In this document: positions 1 through 8,859 of the stretch, piece after piece
Position numbering within the stretch: position 1 is the first letter of the stretch
How the letters are laid out: each line of letters opens with the position of its first letter
NCBI GenBank assembly: GCA_026707735.1
Contig: JAPOWH010000002.1
Span: 434,001-498,000, forward strand
Length of the DNA: 64,000 nt
DNA from: Gammaproteobacteria bacterium
Lineage (GTDB): Bacteria > Pseudomonadota > Gammaproteobacteria > Pseudomonadales > Azotimanducaceae
Direction of reading: 5' to 3'
The notes under the pieces: generated by a model
Seen by the model: only the letters and a program-made list of their open reading frames with translations
What the model was told of the DNA's origin: nothing
The model's database searches: none
Position numbers and translations under genes: made by a program

Positions 1-1025
1 TTGGTCAGCAGCTCGGCATAACACGAAACTGCCAGAATGCTTGTTGGCATGGCCGCAATGACTTCCTGCATCGCAGCAATTGCCTCGTCGTGGCGTCCGT
101 TCTGATGGAGAATCAGTGCTAGTTCGTATTTGTCGTGCAGCTCTTGACCCGTCACGGTGTCAGGATTGCGGGTTGAGCTCGTAGTTGTGTCCACGAAGCG
201 TTGTAGCGCCCGAACTCGAATGAGTTGATACTCATGATCGGGCTCGTATTCGGCCAATTGTGCCGATTGCGCCTGTGCTCTCAGGTCTGCGACGCGATCC
301 TGCGAAAGTGGGTGAGTGCGCAGGAATTCGCTTGCCTCATCCTGAGTTCCCATGCGTTCGAACATACGAGACGCGCCGAACGGGTCGAAACCTGCTTCAG
401 TTAGCGCATTGAAGCCAATGCGGTCCGCTTCTCGTTCTTGGGAGCGACTGTATTTCAGTGCTTCACCCTCAACCATAGAATACGTGCCGACAATCCCAGC
501 CAGTCCGGCATCTGTGGCGCCACTTGCCAAGACCGCGGCAGATGTCAAGAATCCAAACAGATGAGCAATTGCCAATTGGCGTTGTTGATCCAATCGTCGT
601 GCAAAGTGGCGTTGGCTTAGGTGCGCAAGCTCGTGTGCTACGACGGAAGAGTATTCGTGTACATCCTCGGCAAAGCGAAACAGGCCAAGATTGACACCAA
701 TAATTCCGCCAGGAGCTGCAAAGGCATTCAGCTGCTTGGCGTCGATTATTACCGGATAGAGTTTGCCACTCGTCAAGTCGGAATGTTCGGCGAGTTCGTA
801 CATGTTTGTTCGTACGAAATACTTGAGAATTGGATCGTTTACGGTTCGAACAGTGCGTCTGAGTTCCATGAGGAAAGCCTGTCCAATTTCCTCCTCTTCA
901 AAGGGCGAAAGAACTGCTGATTCGCGATCGCCGAGGGTGGGAAGAGGCTGTTCCTGCGCATAAGCAGTTAGCGCACCCAATATAACAGGTGCGGCCATCA
1001 GACGAGCAATGTATTTGACGAGCAT
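1..1025 (-). CDS. bepA: M48 family periplasmic metalloprotease with TPR tail (BepA-like), partial
   Basis: Minus-strand frame, open from an ATG at 1025 to the left edge, so the C-terminus is missing (about 341 residues present). It starts with a hydrophobic signal peptide (MLVKYIARLM..., ending near AYAQ). The zinc protease motif HELAH follows at about residue 135, and a downstream ExxxD-type motif (EREADRIG) supplies the third zinc ligand. The last part has a TPR-like helical pattern. This architecture matches BepA/YfgC, a periplasmic protease and chaperone of outer-membrane protein and LPS-transport assembly. It is divergent from tusA, an arrangement seen in other gammaproteobacteria. Family assignment is firm; the exact orthology to BepA is inferred. 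Confidence 0.88.
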   Translation of the reverse strand, partial: MLVKYIARLMAAPVILGALTAYAQEQPLPTLGDRESAVLSPFEEEEIGQAFLMELRRTVRTVNDPILKYFVRTNMYELAEHSDLTSGKLYPVIIDAKQLNAFAAPGGIIGVNLGLFRFAEDVHEYSSVVAHELAHLSQRHFARRLDQQRQLAIAHLFGFLTSAAVLASGATDAGLAGIVGTYSMVEGEALKYSRSQEREADRIGFNALTEAGFDPFGASRMFERMGTQDEASEFLRTHPLSQDRVADLRAQAQSAQLAEYEPDHEYQLIRVRALQRFVDTTTSSTRNPDTVTGQELHDKYELALILHQNGRHDEAIAAMQEVIAAMPTSILAVSCYAELLT

Positions 1026-1164
1026 ATTGGGGATAATACTAGCTTTCGTGTACTAAATTCGACAACCCTCACGCAGATTCGTCACCTGTAGTTACGAGAA
1101 TGCACGAATTGGAGCTTCATTGGCATTGCGACTACTAAGGATTGTTCGAGCTTAGGATTGACAA

Positions 1165-1404
1165 ATGGAAGAGTCAACCACGGTGCTGGACGTTAAAGGA
1201 CTTCAGTGCCCCATGCCTCTGCTAAAGGCAAAAAAGGCATTAAATGAAATTGCCCCGGGGAGCTTTTTGCAAGTCATTGCCACCGATCCAGGGTCCGTCA
1301 AGGACTTCCAAGTGTTTTCGCGGCAGAGCGGGCATGAATTGATTGAAATGCACGAAGATGAAGGTGTATTTCGTTACTTGCTGAAGAAAAAATTCACGTC
1401 GTGA
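1165..1404 (+). CDS. tusA: TusA-family sulfur carrier protein
   Basis: 79-residue protein with the family hallmark CPMP motif (GLQCPMPLLKAKKAL, Cys at about residue 16), the cysteine that carries persulfide sulfur. TusA-type proteins pass sulfur from IscS to tRNA 2-thiouridine synthesis or other acceptors. Length and beta-alpha pattern match the family. An AGGA stretch 9 bases upstream supports the ATG. It is divergent from the bepA-like gene and precedes dapA by 150 bp. Cytoplasmic. Which sulfur pathway it serves cannot be read from the context, because no tusBCDE or sox genes are present here. Confidence 0.88.
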   Translation: MEESTTVLDVKGLQCPMPLLKAKKALNEIAPGSFLQVIATDPGSVKDFQVFSRQSGHELIEMHEDEGVFRYLLKKKFTS

Positions 1405-1553
1405 CATCTGTAGAGTTTGCGTTTTTTGAACTTCTGTATTTAGAATCCGCCAATTGGCGCATGTTTAGGCACAATGTTGGGTGGCACATGGCAATTGGCC
1501 ACCAGAGGCATTTGTTAGCGATGCCATTTGCAACTGCAACATGAGGAACATAC

Positions 1554-2432
1554 ATGCTCAAAGGTAGCCTCGTTGCGTTGGTCACACCCATGCAAGAGAA
1601 TGGTGCAATCGATTGGGGAGCATTGGACAATCTGATCGATTGGCATTTGGAGAGTGGGACCCATGGCATCGTTCCTGTAGGAACCACGGGAGAATCTGCA
1701 ACTCTGTCTGTTGAGGAACACACGGCCGTAATCAAGGCCACGGTCAAGCGTGTGAATGGGCGTGTGCCTGTTGTTGCCGGAACAGGCGCAAACGCTACAT
1801 GGGAAGCTATTGAACTGACACGACATGGCATGGATGCTGGAGCCGATGCCTGCTTGGTTGTAACTCCGTATTACAACAAGCCGACGCAAGAAGGACTCTA
1901 TCGCCATTACAGTGCGATTGCCGAAGCTGTCGATATTCCCTTGGTGCTCTACAACGTTCCACCGAGGACCGCATGCGACATGACCGCAGAAACCGTTTCT
2001 AGGCTTGCAACAAATGATCGAATCATCGGGATCAAAGAAGCGTGTGGCGATGCAACTCGCGTAGATGAAATCAAGCGCGTTGTTCCTGATGATTTCATTC
2101 TTCTGTCTGGTGAAGATGCCCAGACATTGGAAATGATGAAATCGGGAGCTGTTGGAACGATTTCCGTAAGCGCCAACGTAGCTCCTGCGATGATGTCTCA
2201 GTTTTGCGAACGATTCCTAACGGGAAATGTCGAAATTGCCGAAACGATAGACTCGCGACTGCAGCCTATACATGAAATACTCTTTGTCGAAACTAGCCCG
2301 ATTCCTACGAAGTGGGCGTTGCGCGTGATGGGCAAGATTGAGGTTGGAATTCGACTTCCACTCGTGCCGCTTTCGTCGCAGCACCATGCCTCTCTACAGG
2401 AACGGCTGGTTGCAGCTGGATTGATGCAATGA
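1554..2432 (+). CDS. dapA: 4-hydroxy-tetrahydrodipicolinate synthase
   Basis: 292 residues, full family length. DapA condenses pyruvate with aspartate semialdehyde, the first committed step to meso-diaminopimelate and lysine. Visible motifs are the GTTGES substrate-binding loop (about residue 43), the catalytic Tyr in VVTPYYNKPTQEG (about 103-115), and the Schiff-base lysine in GIKEACGD (about residue 161). The ATG has an AGGA Shine-Dalgarno a few bases upstream. Its stop overlaps the start of bamC by 4 bp, so the two are translationally coupled as in Pseudomonas. The product feeds MurE (here with the meso-DAP signature) in the downstream cell-wall cluster. Confidence 0.97.
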   Translation: MLKGSLVALVTPMQENGAIDWGALDNLIDWHLESGTHGIVPVGTTGESATLSVEEHTAVIKATVKRVNGRVPVVAGTGANATWEAIELTRHGMDAGADACLVVTPYYNKPTQEGLYRHYSAIAEAVDIPLVLYNVPPRTACDMTAETVSRLATNDRIIGIKEACGDATRVDEIKRVVPDDFILLSGEDAQTLEMMKSGAVGTISVSANVAPAMMSQFCERFLTGNVEIAETIDSRLQPIHEILFVETSPIPTKWALRVMGKIEVGIRLPLVPLSSQHHASLQERLVAAGLMQ

Positions 2433-3541
2433 GGCGAATGCTACGAATACTGTTGATTGCGAGCGTCGCTGTCGCGATGGCGGGCTGTTCAATAATCACC
2501 AAATTACCATTGGTGAGCAGAGTCCCAGAACGAATGGAAGATCCTGACGCGTACATCAACCCTAAGGAAACCGACGAGTTGTACATTCCGTCGGACATGG
2601 CTCATCGCGAAATAGTGGATCTTTGGATCATTCCAACCATAGCGGACAGACCGAGTCAGGTTCTTTTCAATGAAGCGGTACCGATTCCCCCTAGCATTGT
2701 GGGAGAAGCGGACCCTGATCTCGTTCGCATACAGGCTCTCGGACCCGACCGCAGTTGGATGTTGGTGCAACGAACGCCTGAAACAGTTTGGCCTGTCGTC
2801 AAACAGTGGGTTCAGGACAATGGATTGGGAACTGCTTACGAGGATCCGAGCCAAGGATTGATTTTCTGCAACGCACTCGATCTGCAAGCCCAGGACCCAA
2901 TGGGATTGCTTGCGCTCGTGTCGAAGGGCAAACAAGATGCGCAATTGACAGGCGACGACTGGATTGCGGTTCGATTGGAGACATCGATGCGACACGGATT
3001 CTCCGAGGTTCACATTCGTTATTTGAATAGTGCGGAAACACCGGACATCCAAGTTTGGCCGATTGCATCTACAAACTACACGGTAGAACGTTCCGTGTTG
3101 GAAGCTCTGGCAAACTACGATGCTGCAGGATATGTTGCCCCAACCGCATCACGAGTGGGTCGCGATATTTCCCTCATGCCGAAAGTTGAAACGCTGACGG
3201 ATGGCGATGGTTTTGCAGTGTTGCGGCTTAATGTTGACTACTCTCGAGCTTGGGCAACCATTCAACGAGCTATAGTCAACGCCGAACTCACGACGACCAA
3301 CAATAGCTCGCAGGACGGCTTTATCGAAGTCGTCGTTACTCCGGACCTGCGGGGAAAACGCTCAGGTTTGTTTTCCAATTTCCTTCGCCGTGGTGGTTCA
3401 CGAGACAGTGGACCGGAGACGATTGGGGTTAGCATTGTGGGCTCCGGTACACAGTTCGATGTTTCGCTCAATAGAGGCGAAAACGTCACCGTTGAATTTG
3501 CCCAACAGTTTCTTGCCTTGTTGCGGGAGAACCTGAACTAA
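2429..3541 (+). CDS. bamC: Outer-membrane assembly lipoprotein BamC
   Basis: 370-residue lipoprotein: short positive N-terminus, hydrophobic segment and lipobox MAGC with Cys at about residue 20, followed by an extended, poorly ordered stretch and two alpha/beta domains, as in BamC/NlpB. The ATGA overlap with dapA and the well-known dapA-bamC pairing support the call. BamC is a non-essential member of the BAM complex that inserts beta-barrel proteins into the outer membrane. The C-terminal half (from about residue 260) contains the second helix-grip domain. Sequence identity to characterised BamC is probably modest. Confidence 0.85.
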   Translation: MRRMLRILLIASVAVAMAGCSIITKLPLVSRVPERMEDPDAYINPKETDELYIPSDMAHREIVDLWIIPTIADRPSQVLFNEAVPIPPSIVGEADPDLVRIQALGPDRSWMLVQRTPETVWPVVKQWVQDNGLGTAYEDPSQGLIFCNALDLQAQDPMGLLALVSKGKQDAQLTGDDWIAVRLETSMRHGFSEVHIRYLNSAETPDIQVWPIASTNYTVERSVLEALANYDAAGYVAPTASRVGRDISLMPKVETLTDGDGFAVLRLNVDYSRAWATIQRAIVNAELTTTNNSSQDGFIEVVVTPDLRGKRSGLFSNFLRRGGSRDSGPETIGVSIVGSGTQFDVSLNRGENVTVEFAQQFLALLRENLN

Positions 3542-3581
3542 CAAATTCCTATCATATTGGCTGCCTTACATCCGAGCACAA

Positions 3582-4343
3582 TTGGAATTGCAATTTACTT
3601 CTCTCGGTAGTGGTAGCAAAGGAAACTGCACGGTAGTCCAATGTGGGGGCACTACAGTCCTCGTTGACTGCGGGTTTAGTCGAGCCCGCACAATAGAAAG
3701 ACTTCAACAACGCGGAATCGACCCTGGCGACGTAGACGCTATCTTTGTCACCCACGAGCACAGCGATCACATCAGCGGCGTGAGGCTGTTTGCCAATTAC
3801 TTCAACCTACCGGTGTTTGCTACTTCTGGTACGCTTTCGGCCATACACAAGCTCGCCGAACCGCTCATTGAGGAAATAAAGGCTGGCGATTGCATTGACA
3901 TAGGGAGCCTGAGAGTTCATAGTGTGTTGGTTCCGCACGATGCACGCGAACCGACCCAGTTTGTTTTTGACAATCGACAGTGCCGCCTTGGGATATTGAC
4001 GGACATTGGTGTCATTACCGACCTTGTGATCGACCAATACTCGCGATGTAACGCATTGTTTGTCGAATCGAACCACGACATAGACATGTTGTGGTCCGGG
4101 AATGATCCGCAATACCTCAAGTCGAGAGTTTCTGGCGACCTTGGCCATCTCTCCAATGATCAAACCAAGAACTTTATTGGCGAAGTCCTTCACGATCGTT
4201 TGAACACCATCGCGATTGGCCACATTAGCCAGCGGAACAACAGGATGGACTTGCTATATCGAGAATATGCAGAACTGAAGCATAGCCGCACCATTGAATT
4301 CGCGACGCAAGAAGAAGGAACCTCTTGGCAGTCTGCAACATAA
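3582..4343 (+). CDS. MBL-fold metallo-hydrolase (YycJ/WalJ-like)
   Basis: 253 residues. Starts at a TTG (no ATG available downstream without losing the conserved first strand), giving MELQFTSLGSGSKGN, which matches the usual N-terminus of this metallo-beta-lactamase subgroup. The metal-binding THEHSDH motif lies at about residues 57-63, and further histidines occur in VPHDA (about 117), the HLSN region and GHISQRNN near the end. Members are cytoplasmic di-metal hydrolases, some with nuclease-like roles; the substrate here is unknown. It follows bamC by 40 bp and the same neighbour occurs behind dapA-bamC in Pseudomonas, so co-transcription is likely. Confidence 0.85.
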   Translation: MELQFTSLGSGSKGNCTVVQCGGTTVLVDCGFSRARTIERLQQRGIDPGDVDAIFVTHEHSDHISGVRLFANYFNLPVFATSGTLSAIHKLAEPLIEEIKAGDCIDIGSLRVHSVLVPHDAREPTQFVFDNRQCRLGILTDIGVITDLVIDQYSRCNALFVESNHDIDMLWSGNDPQYLKSRVSGDLGHLSNDQTKNFIGEVLHDRLNTIAIGHISQRNNRMDLLYREYAELKHSRTIEFATQEEGTSWQSAT

Positions 4344-4420
4344 TCGGACTGGATGAACGTTTGACTGTGCGCACAAGTCGATGGTCACAACGAACACCAC
4401 ACATTGGCAAGTTGGCCAAG

Positions 4421-4993
4421 TCAATTGCTGTCAAGCATCTGGTTCCTATGCTTGTCCACCATTCTGGCAATGGATTTCTCTTTCGTAAAGCGCCGTACCT
4501 CGCCTAGGTCGAACCATCGCATTGCAATCGATTCGTTGCTTTGAATTAACGGAGTTTGCTCATTGGCTTCAAGCAGAAATCGGACGTCGTAGTGAAAATG
4601 CGAGGGTTCGCCACCTCCCTTTGGAACAAGGTGCTTGTCCAAGTCGAATATTTGCTTATCTAACGGTGCCGCAACTAGACCAGACTCCTCTTCGACTTCC
4701 CTAATTGCAGTTTTCAGAGGGTCAGCTTCCGATTCGATATGGCCACCCAACTGCAACCACTTGCACAGTTTTCTGTGATATGTCAATAGACATTTGTTGC
4801 GATTGTGGTTGGTAACCCATGCAGACACAGTAAAGTGACCGTCCGAAAAGCAATGGCGACTTAGGCATGACTCTTGGTTTTGCGCAAAACCTCTGAAAGC
4901 ACTCGCCAAGAATTCCGTGGGGTAGCGGCGCTCGTAGCTAAGCAGCAGCTCGATCAGAATTGAGAGATACGGAGTCTTCAATGGTGTCGTCAC
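4421..4993 (-). CDS. Nudix hydrolase
   Basis: 190 residues with a complete Nudix box: GGHIESEADPLKTAIREVEEESGL read in two parts gives G-x5-E-x7-REVEEESG at about residues 83-106. Nudix enzymes hydrolyse nucleoside diphosphates linked to another moiety, using Mg2+ bound by the box glutamates. The N-terminal 45 residues are helical and lack a known motif. The conserved KWLQLGGH stretch before the box is typical of a cytosolic subgroup acting on unknown substrates. Convergent with the MBL hydrolase; upstream lies tRNA-Ser on the other strand. Confidence 0.85.
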   Translation of the reverse strand: MTTPLKTPYLSILIELLLSYERRYPTEFLASAFRGFAQNQESCLSRHCFSDGHFTVSAWVTNHNRNKCLLTYHRKLCKWLQLGGHIESEADPLKTAIREVEEESGLVAAPLDKQIFDLDKHLVPKGGGEPSHFHYDVRFLLEANEQTPLIQSNESIAMRWFDLGEVRRFTKEKSIARMVDKHRNQMLDSN

Positions 4994-5075
4994 GTATTCG
5001 TATGAATGTTACAGGTATGCCGAAATTGATTTGCACTGCGATCTACCCTATAGCGCTTAAAATTCACGCTTCTGC

Positions 5076-5164
5076 GGAGAGGTGCCAGAGCTGGTCGAAT
5101 GGGCCTGACTCGAAATCAGGTGTGCCTTCGGGCACCCAGGGTTCGAATCCCTGCCTCTCCGCCA
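5076..5164 (+). tRNA. tRNA-Ser (anticodon CGA)
   Basis: Seven-base acceptor stem GGAGAGG (5076-5082) pairs with CCTCTCC (5154-5160), followed by discriminator G and an encoded CCA. The anticodon stem CCTGA/TCAGG holds loop CTCGAAA, anticodon CGA, reading UCG. A long variable arm (GTGCCTTCGGGCAC, with a UUCG-type loop) is diagnostic of serine tRNA, and the T arm contains GTTCGAATC. Confidence 0.97.
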
Positions 5165-5271
5165 CACAGACCTGTTTGAGTCCTTGGGCAGTACTGATTG
5201 CCGTTTTCTTGAAATAGGTCCACCGTTGTATAGGTATGTGGCAGGCGGAGTTCCTGTTTGCAGCCAAGATC

Positions 5272-6114
5272 CTAGCTAATGCCTCGAACTTTCTTCACAG
5301 TCTCCCATGCCGCTTGAATTTCCTGCGTCTTCCTGTGAGCGGCATCCATTAGAAACTCTGGCAAATTCATTGCATGTAGCCGGTCTGGGTGGCTTTGCTG
5401 GATCAATCGCCGGTATGATTTCTTGACGTGGGCATCAGAGTCCTGGGCGTTTACGCCCAAGGTTTGATAGGCGTTGGCAAGTTCGGTTGAGGACTGACTG
5501 GTTTGTGTGGTGCGTTGGCCCGTGTCGTCGAATGACTGTCGCTGCAGGATGAATTCTCGGGCCTCGTGTTGTCGCAATCCCAAGGCTTGGGCATATTGAA
5601 GCAGCATTACGATTTTCTGCTGTGTGAACCCGTCGGCTTCACAGATATCCAGCATGGCTTCATACAGTACGATTCCTGCCAATCTGTTCAGTCCCAACAT
5701 AGATTGCAGGCGATTCAACGTTCTCTCGAAATCGAAGGTCGGGTTCTTGCCTTCAGTGAAGCATTGAACAGCGATCTCTCGATATTGCGGTGATAAAGAT
5801 AGTTGCTCCATTACTCTAGTCGCGAGTTCGATCTCCTCGGCCGAAATGCGTCCATCACTTTTCGCGAGGCAGCCGGCGATTTGAAAGAACGAGCGAAACG
5901 CTACGTCGGTTATGACCACTTCGCGCGGATCTTGACTTGAAGCTGAGAAATCGGATTGGCTCCGGCCAGAAATGTTCAGCCGATTCCATAACGATGGTTT
6001 TCGCGGAGAAAAGGCCAATACGGCCGAGGCGACAAAGACCCCGATGGCGAGTCCCCACCAACCAAGGAATAGCGACAATATGACACACGCGGCAATGGCC
6101 GTGAAGTATCTCAT
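5272..6114 (-). CDS. djlA: DjlA-type membrane-anchored J-domain co-chaperone
   Basis: 280 residues in three parts. One N-terminal transmembrane segment (about residues 5-32, tryptophan- and glycine-rich as in DjlA) is followed by a TerB-like all-helical domain (about 65-185) containing acidic SDGRISAEE and CEADGFTQ metal-site-like repeats. The C-terminal J domain (about 213-280) has the HPD motif in QQSHPDRLH, which stimulates DnaK ATPase. DjlA recruits DnaK at the inner membrane. The domain order and length fit the family. Single gene, divergent from the CnoX-like gene. Confidence 0.9.
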   Translation of the reverse strand: MRYFTAIAACVILSLFLGWWGLAIGVFVASAVLAFSPRKPSLWNRLNISGRSQSDFSASSQDPREVVITDVAFRSFFQIAGCLAKSDGRISAEEIELATRVMEQLSLSPQYREIAVQCFTEGKNPTFDFERTLNRLQSMLGLNRLAGIVLYEAMLDICEADGFTQQKIVMLLQYAQALGLRQHEAREFILQRQSFDDTGQRTTQTSQSSTELANAYQTLGVNAQDSDAHVKKSYRRLIQQSHPDRLHAMNLPEFLMDAAHRKTQEIQAAWETVKKVRGIS

Positions 6115-6301
6115 TGGACCAGTCGAGAAATCTATCGCTTGATGATGTCGGCAAGTATTTTAGGAACTAATCGTTCATTCATGTGTAAGCAGCCTGTTGT
6201 TTTGCTATGAGGCGAACCTGTCCTGTTGCCCAATTCGACCTCAGCGGGTGTGCCAAGAATCCATTGCTACAATTCGTTGAATTTTGGCGTGGCGATCGAG
6301 C

Positions 6302-7156
6302 GTGGAAGTACAAGAATCTGTCTATGAAGTAACGCCGCAGACATTTCAGAACGACGTGGTGGAACGCTCCCGCTCGACTCCCGTGGTAGTTCTATTCTGG
6401 ACCGATCAGGTTGCCCCATCGGTCGAGACCAGGCAGCTTCTCGAAAGGTTGGCGCAGGAATACCAGGGAAAGTTTGCGTTGGCGCTGTCGGACGTAGCCA
6501 GGGATCAAGTGATCGCACAGCAATTGCGCATCCAGGGTATTCCGAGCATTAGAGTGATAGTCAATGGAAGCATTGCGGAACAAATGGAAGGACCGCAAGG
6601 GGAGACCCCGCTACGTGCTCTACTTGATCGATTCACCATGTCCACCGGCGAGCGATTGCAATCTTCACTTGAAGAGGTTATTGAAAATGGGGATTGGGAT
6701 CAGGCCATGGCCATACTCCAGGAAGCGTTACGCGAAGAACCCAACAACCCAAAATACAAGGTAGAGTGGGCAGATGTATTGATTTGCAAGGGGGAACCTG
6801 ACGAGGCACGCAAGGTTCTTTCCACAATTTCCGATGACGAGCCTGAAAAGCTTCGACCTAAGATGCGATTGGAGCTGCATGAGGAGGCTGCGGGTGTGCG
6901 TACAGTTCAAGAATTGCAAGATGTGTTGGAGTCGAATCCGACGGACTTGGACGCACGCTATGAAATTGCGTTACAACTTGCAAACGATCGTCAATATTCT
7001 GAAGCACTAGAGCATTTGATGCTCATATTGCAGACGGATAGAACGTATCGCGATGATATTGGACGATCCACCATGGTTCGAGTTATGTCTTTGATGAGTA
7101 AGAATTCACCTATTGCGAAACAGTATCGAAGACGAATGTTCAACTACATGCACTAG
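6302..7156 (+). CDS. cnoX: CnoX/YbbN-like thioredoxin-fold protein with TPR domain
   Basis: About 284 residues from a GTG at 6302; an in-frame TTG at 6284 is the alternative. The N-terminal thioredoxin fold (about 1-105) has VVVLFWTDQVAPSVETRQ where thioredoxins carry WCGPC, so both redox cysteines are missing, and retains the cis-proline loop (IPSIRV). The C-terminal half is built of TPR-like helices (LEEVIENGDWDQAMAILQEA and following repeats). YbbN/CnoX proteins act as chaperones or holdases cooperating with GroEL and DnaK. Without cysteines in the thioredoxin motif this copy can only act as a scaffold or holdase, not as a thiol exchanger. Orthology is inferred from architecture. Confidence 0.8.
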   Translation: MEVQESVYEVTPQTFQNDVVERSRSTPVVVLFWTDQVAPSVETRQLLERLAQEYQGKFALALSDVARDQVIAQQLRIQGIPSIRVIVNGSIAEQMEGPQGETPLRALLDRFTMSTGERLQSSLEEVIENGDWDQAMAILQEALREEPNNPKYKVEWADVLICKGEPDEARKVLSTISDDEPEKLRPKMRLELHEEAAGVRTVQELQDVLESNPTDLDARYEIALQLANDRQYSEALEHLMLILQTDRTYRDDIGRSTMVRVMSLMSKNSPIAKQYRRRMFNYMH

Positions 7157-7473
7157 TAGGGATGGAGACGCAATTCGCACAATAGAAGATGCATGAATTT
7201 CAATACATTATGACCAATTGCACGTCTAAACTATCTAAACGACCGGAATCTTCGGCGTAGTTGTGCACAAGCACAGTTTTTGTGCAGAATCAAGTCGTCC
7301 ACTGCAGGAGAGTGGATATGTTAGAAAACCTCTGAATGTAAGATGTTGAAATATAGGTATTTTTTTGGAAATTCACTTCGTTAACGCTTCGATATGATTC
7401 GAATCTTACACAAGTTGCAAGTACATAACGACGGATTTATCCAACGAGTTTTCCACAATTGCCGAGACTTGAC
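7157..7473. other. Intergenic region between cnoX-like and glutamine-synthetase-like genes
   Basis: 317 bases with no convincing reading frame. It is AT-rich. It holds a small hairpin followed by T residues (listed separately) and a CCACT/AGTGG inverted repeat near 7310. The promoter of the downstream ligase presumably lies here; no operator could be recognised. Confidence 0.5.
7262..7281 (+). terminator. Possible intrinsic terminator of the cnoX-like gene
   Basis: TGTGC-ACAA-GCACA (5-bp stem, 4-base loop) followed by GTTTTT, about 105 bp after the stop codon. The stem is short, so termination would be weak. Confidence 0.3.
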
Positions 7474-8859
7474 ATGGGCAACACATTAGATCAGATCACA
7501 AACTATTGTCAAGAACACGGGGTTTCTTCAGTTCTAATCGGGTTGACGGACTTGGATGGCGTGATTCGCGGCAAGTGCATAGATCTAGCGAAATTCAAGG
7601 ACTTAGTTGTTTCCACTGGTGGAATTTGCGATTGCATTTTCGGATGGGACATCGACGATCACCTCTACGACTTTGAATCGGTAGGCGCAAGTTTCGATAC
7701 ACCCTTCACAGGATGGCACACAGGCTTTCCCGACCTCAAATACCGAATTGTGTCGTCATCCGCAAGAGTCCTCTCAGGTTCGGGAATGCCTTTCTTCATT
7801 GGTGAACTTGCCTCTGCAGACGGGTCAAACTACCACCCGTTGTGTCCTAGGTCGATCTTGCGCCAAGTAATAGACGGCTTAGGCCAAGACAACACACACA
7901 CTGCAGCTGGATTCGAGTACGAGTTTTTCGTGATCGACGAGCCTCCTCACGCCCTAAGGGAACGGAACTACCATGGATTGGAATCAATTCAAAAGGGTCG
8001 GTTCGGGTACTCCCTGCTTCGGGCCGCAGAGCACTCGCAACAATTGACAGACCTAGTAGCCTATCTCCGTGGGCTTGACATTTCAGTGGAAGGGCTGCAC
8101 TACGAAGCTGATCCTGGTACATGGGAAGCTGCGTTGACCAAGAGATGTCTATTGGATGCAGCGGACGCAGCCAGCTTGTTCAAGACATTTGTAAAGAGCT
8201 ACTTTCAGGAGCGAAATGGTCTTGCGACCTTCATGGCGAAGTGGTCCATGAATTTCCCAGGACAGAGCGGACACTTCCATTTTTCCCTGCAGGACTCAAA
8301 CAACACAGAACTCTTGCTGATGCAGGATGGAGAGCTCAATGAATTGGGAAGGTACGCATTGGGCGGGCTAGTGAAGTACGTTCCGGACTGGTTGCCGATG
8401 TTTGCTCCCAATGTGAATAGCTTCACTCGATTGGACAAAGGTGCTTGGGCACCCATTGGTGCCTGCTGGGGCTACGACAACCGAACCTGCGCCTTTCGTG
8501 TCATTCAAGGCGAAGACAGTGCGTTCCATATAGAGAATCGAATCCCCGCCGCAGATTCCAACCCATACTTGGTTGCAGCAGCTACGCTCGCTGCGGTGAA
8601 GCTTGGAATCGACCGAAAAATCGAGCCGCCTTCACCAATCGCAGGCGATGCATATAAAGACGCGAGTGTGCGCACTTACGGTCGCTTTACGCCAACTTTG
8701 CGGGAAGCCGCTAACAGAATGGCTGCTAGTACCAGCGCGAAGGATGTGTTTGGAAGAGAGTTTGTCGAGCACTTTGCAGCATCACGCATTTGGGAGTCGC
8801 GGGAAGCTGAGCGAAACGTAAACGATTGGCAATTGAAGCGTTATTTCGAAGCGATTTAG
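7474..8859 (+). CDS. Glutamine synthetase-family gamma-glutamyl ligase
   Basis: About 461 residues from ATG 7474 (an in-frame TTG lies at 7459). It has the glutamine synthetase fold: an N-terminal beta-grasp (GLTDLDGVIRGKCI), then catalytic-domain motifs GFEYEFFVID (metal glutamates), the GQSGHFHFSLQD equivalent of the ammonia/ATP site, and HIENRIPAADSNPYLV containing the NR...NPY signature. These variants resemble gamma-glutamylpolyamine or gamma-glutamylamide synthetases rather than GlnA, and the GlnA adenylylation loop is not evident. It is immediately followed (no gap) by a class I amidotransferase/hydrolase, the pairing used in Puu-type pathways where an amine is glutamylated and later deglutamylated. 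The substrate is unknown. Confidence 0.85.
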   Translation: MGNTLDQITNYCQEHGVSSVLIGLTDLDGVIRGKCIDLAKFKDLVVSTGGICDCIFGWDIDDHLYDFESVGASFDTPFTGWHTGFPDLKYRIVSSSARVLSGSGMPFFIGELASADGSNYHPLCPRSILRQVIDGLGQDNTHTAAGFEYEFFVIDEPPHALRERNYHGLESIQKGRFGYSLLRAAEHSQQLTDLVAYLRGLDISVEGLHYEADPGTWEAALTKRCLLDAADAASLFKTFVKSYFQERNGLATFMAKWSMNFPGQSGHFHFSLQDSNNTELLLMQDGELNELGRYALGGLVKYVPDWLPMFAPNVNSFTRLDKGAWAPIGACWGYDNRTCAFRVIQGEDSAFHIENRIPAADSNPYLVAAATLAAVKLGIDRKIEPPSPIAGDAYKDASVRTYGRFTPTLREAANRMAASTSAKDVFGREFVEHFAASRIWESREAERNVNDWQLKRYFEAI

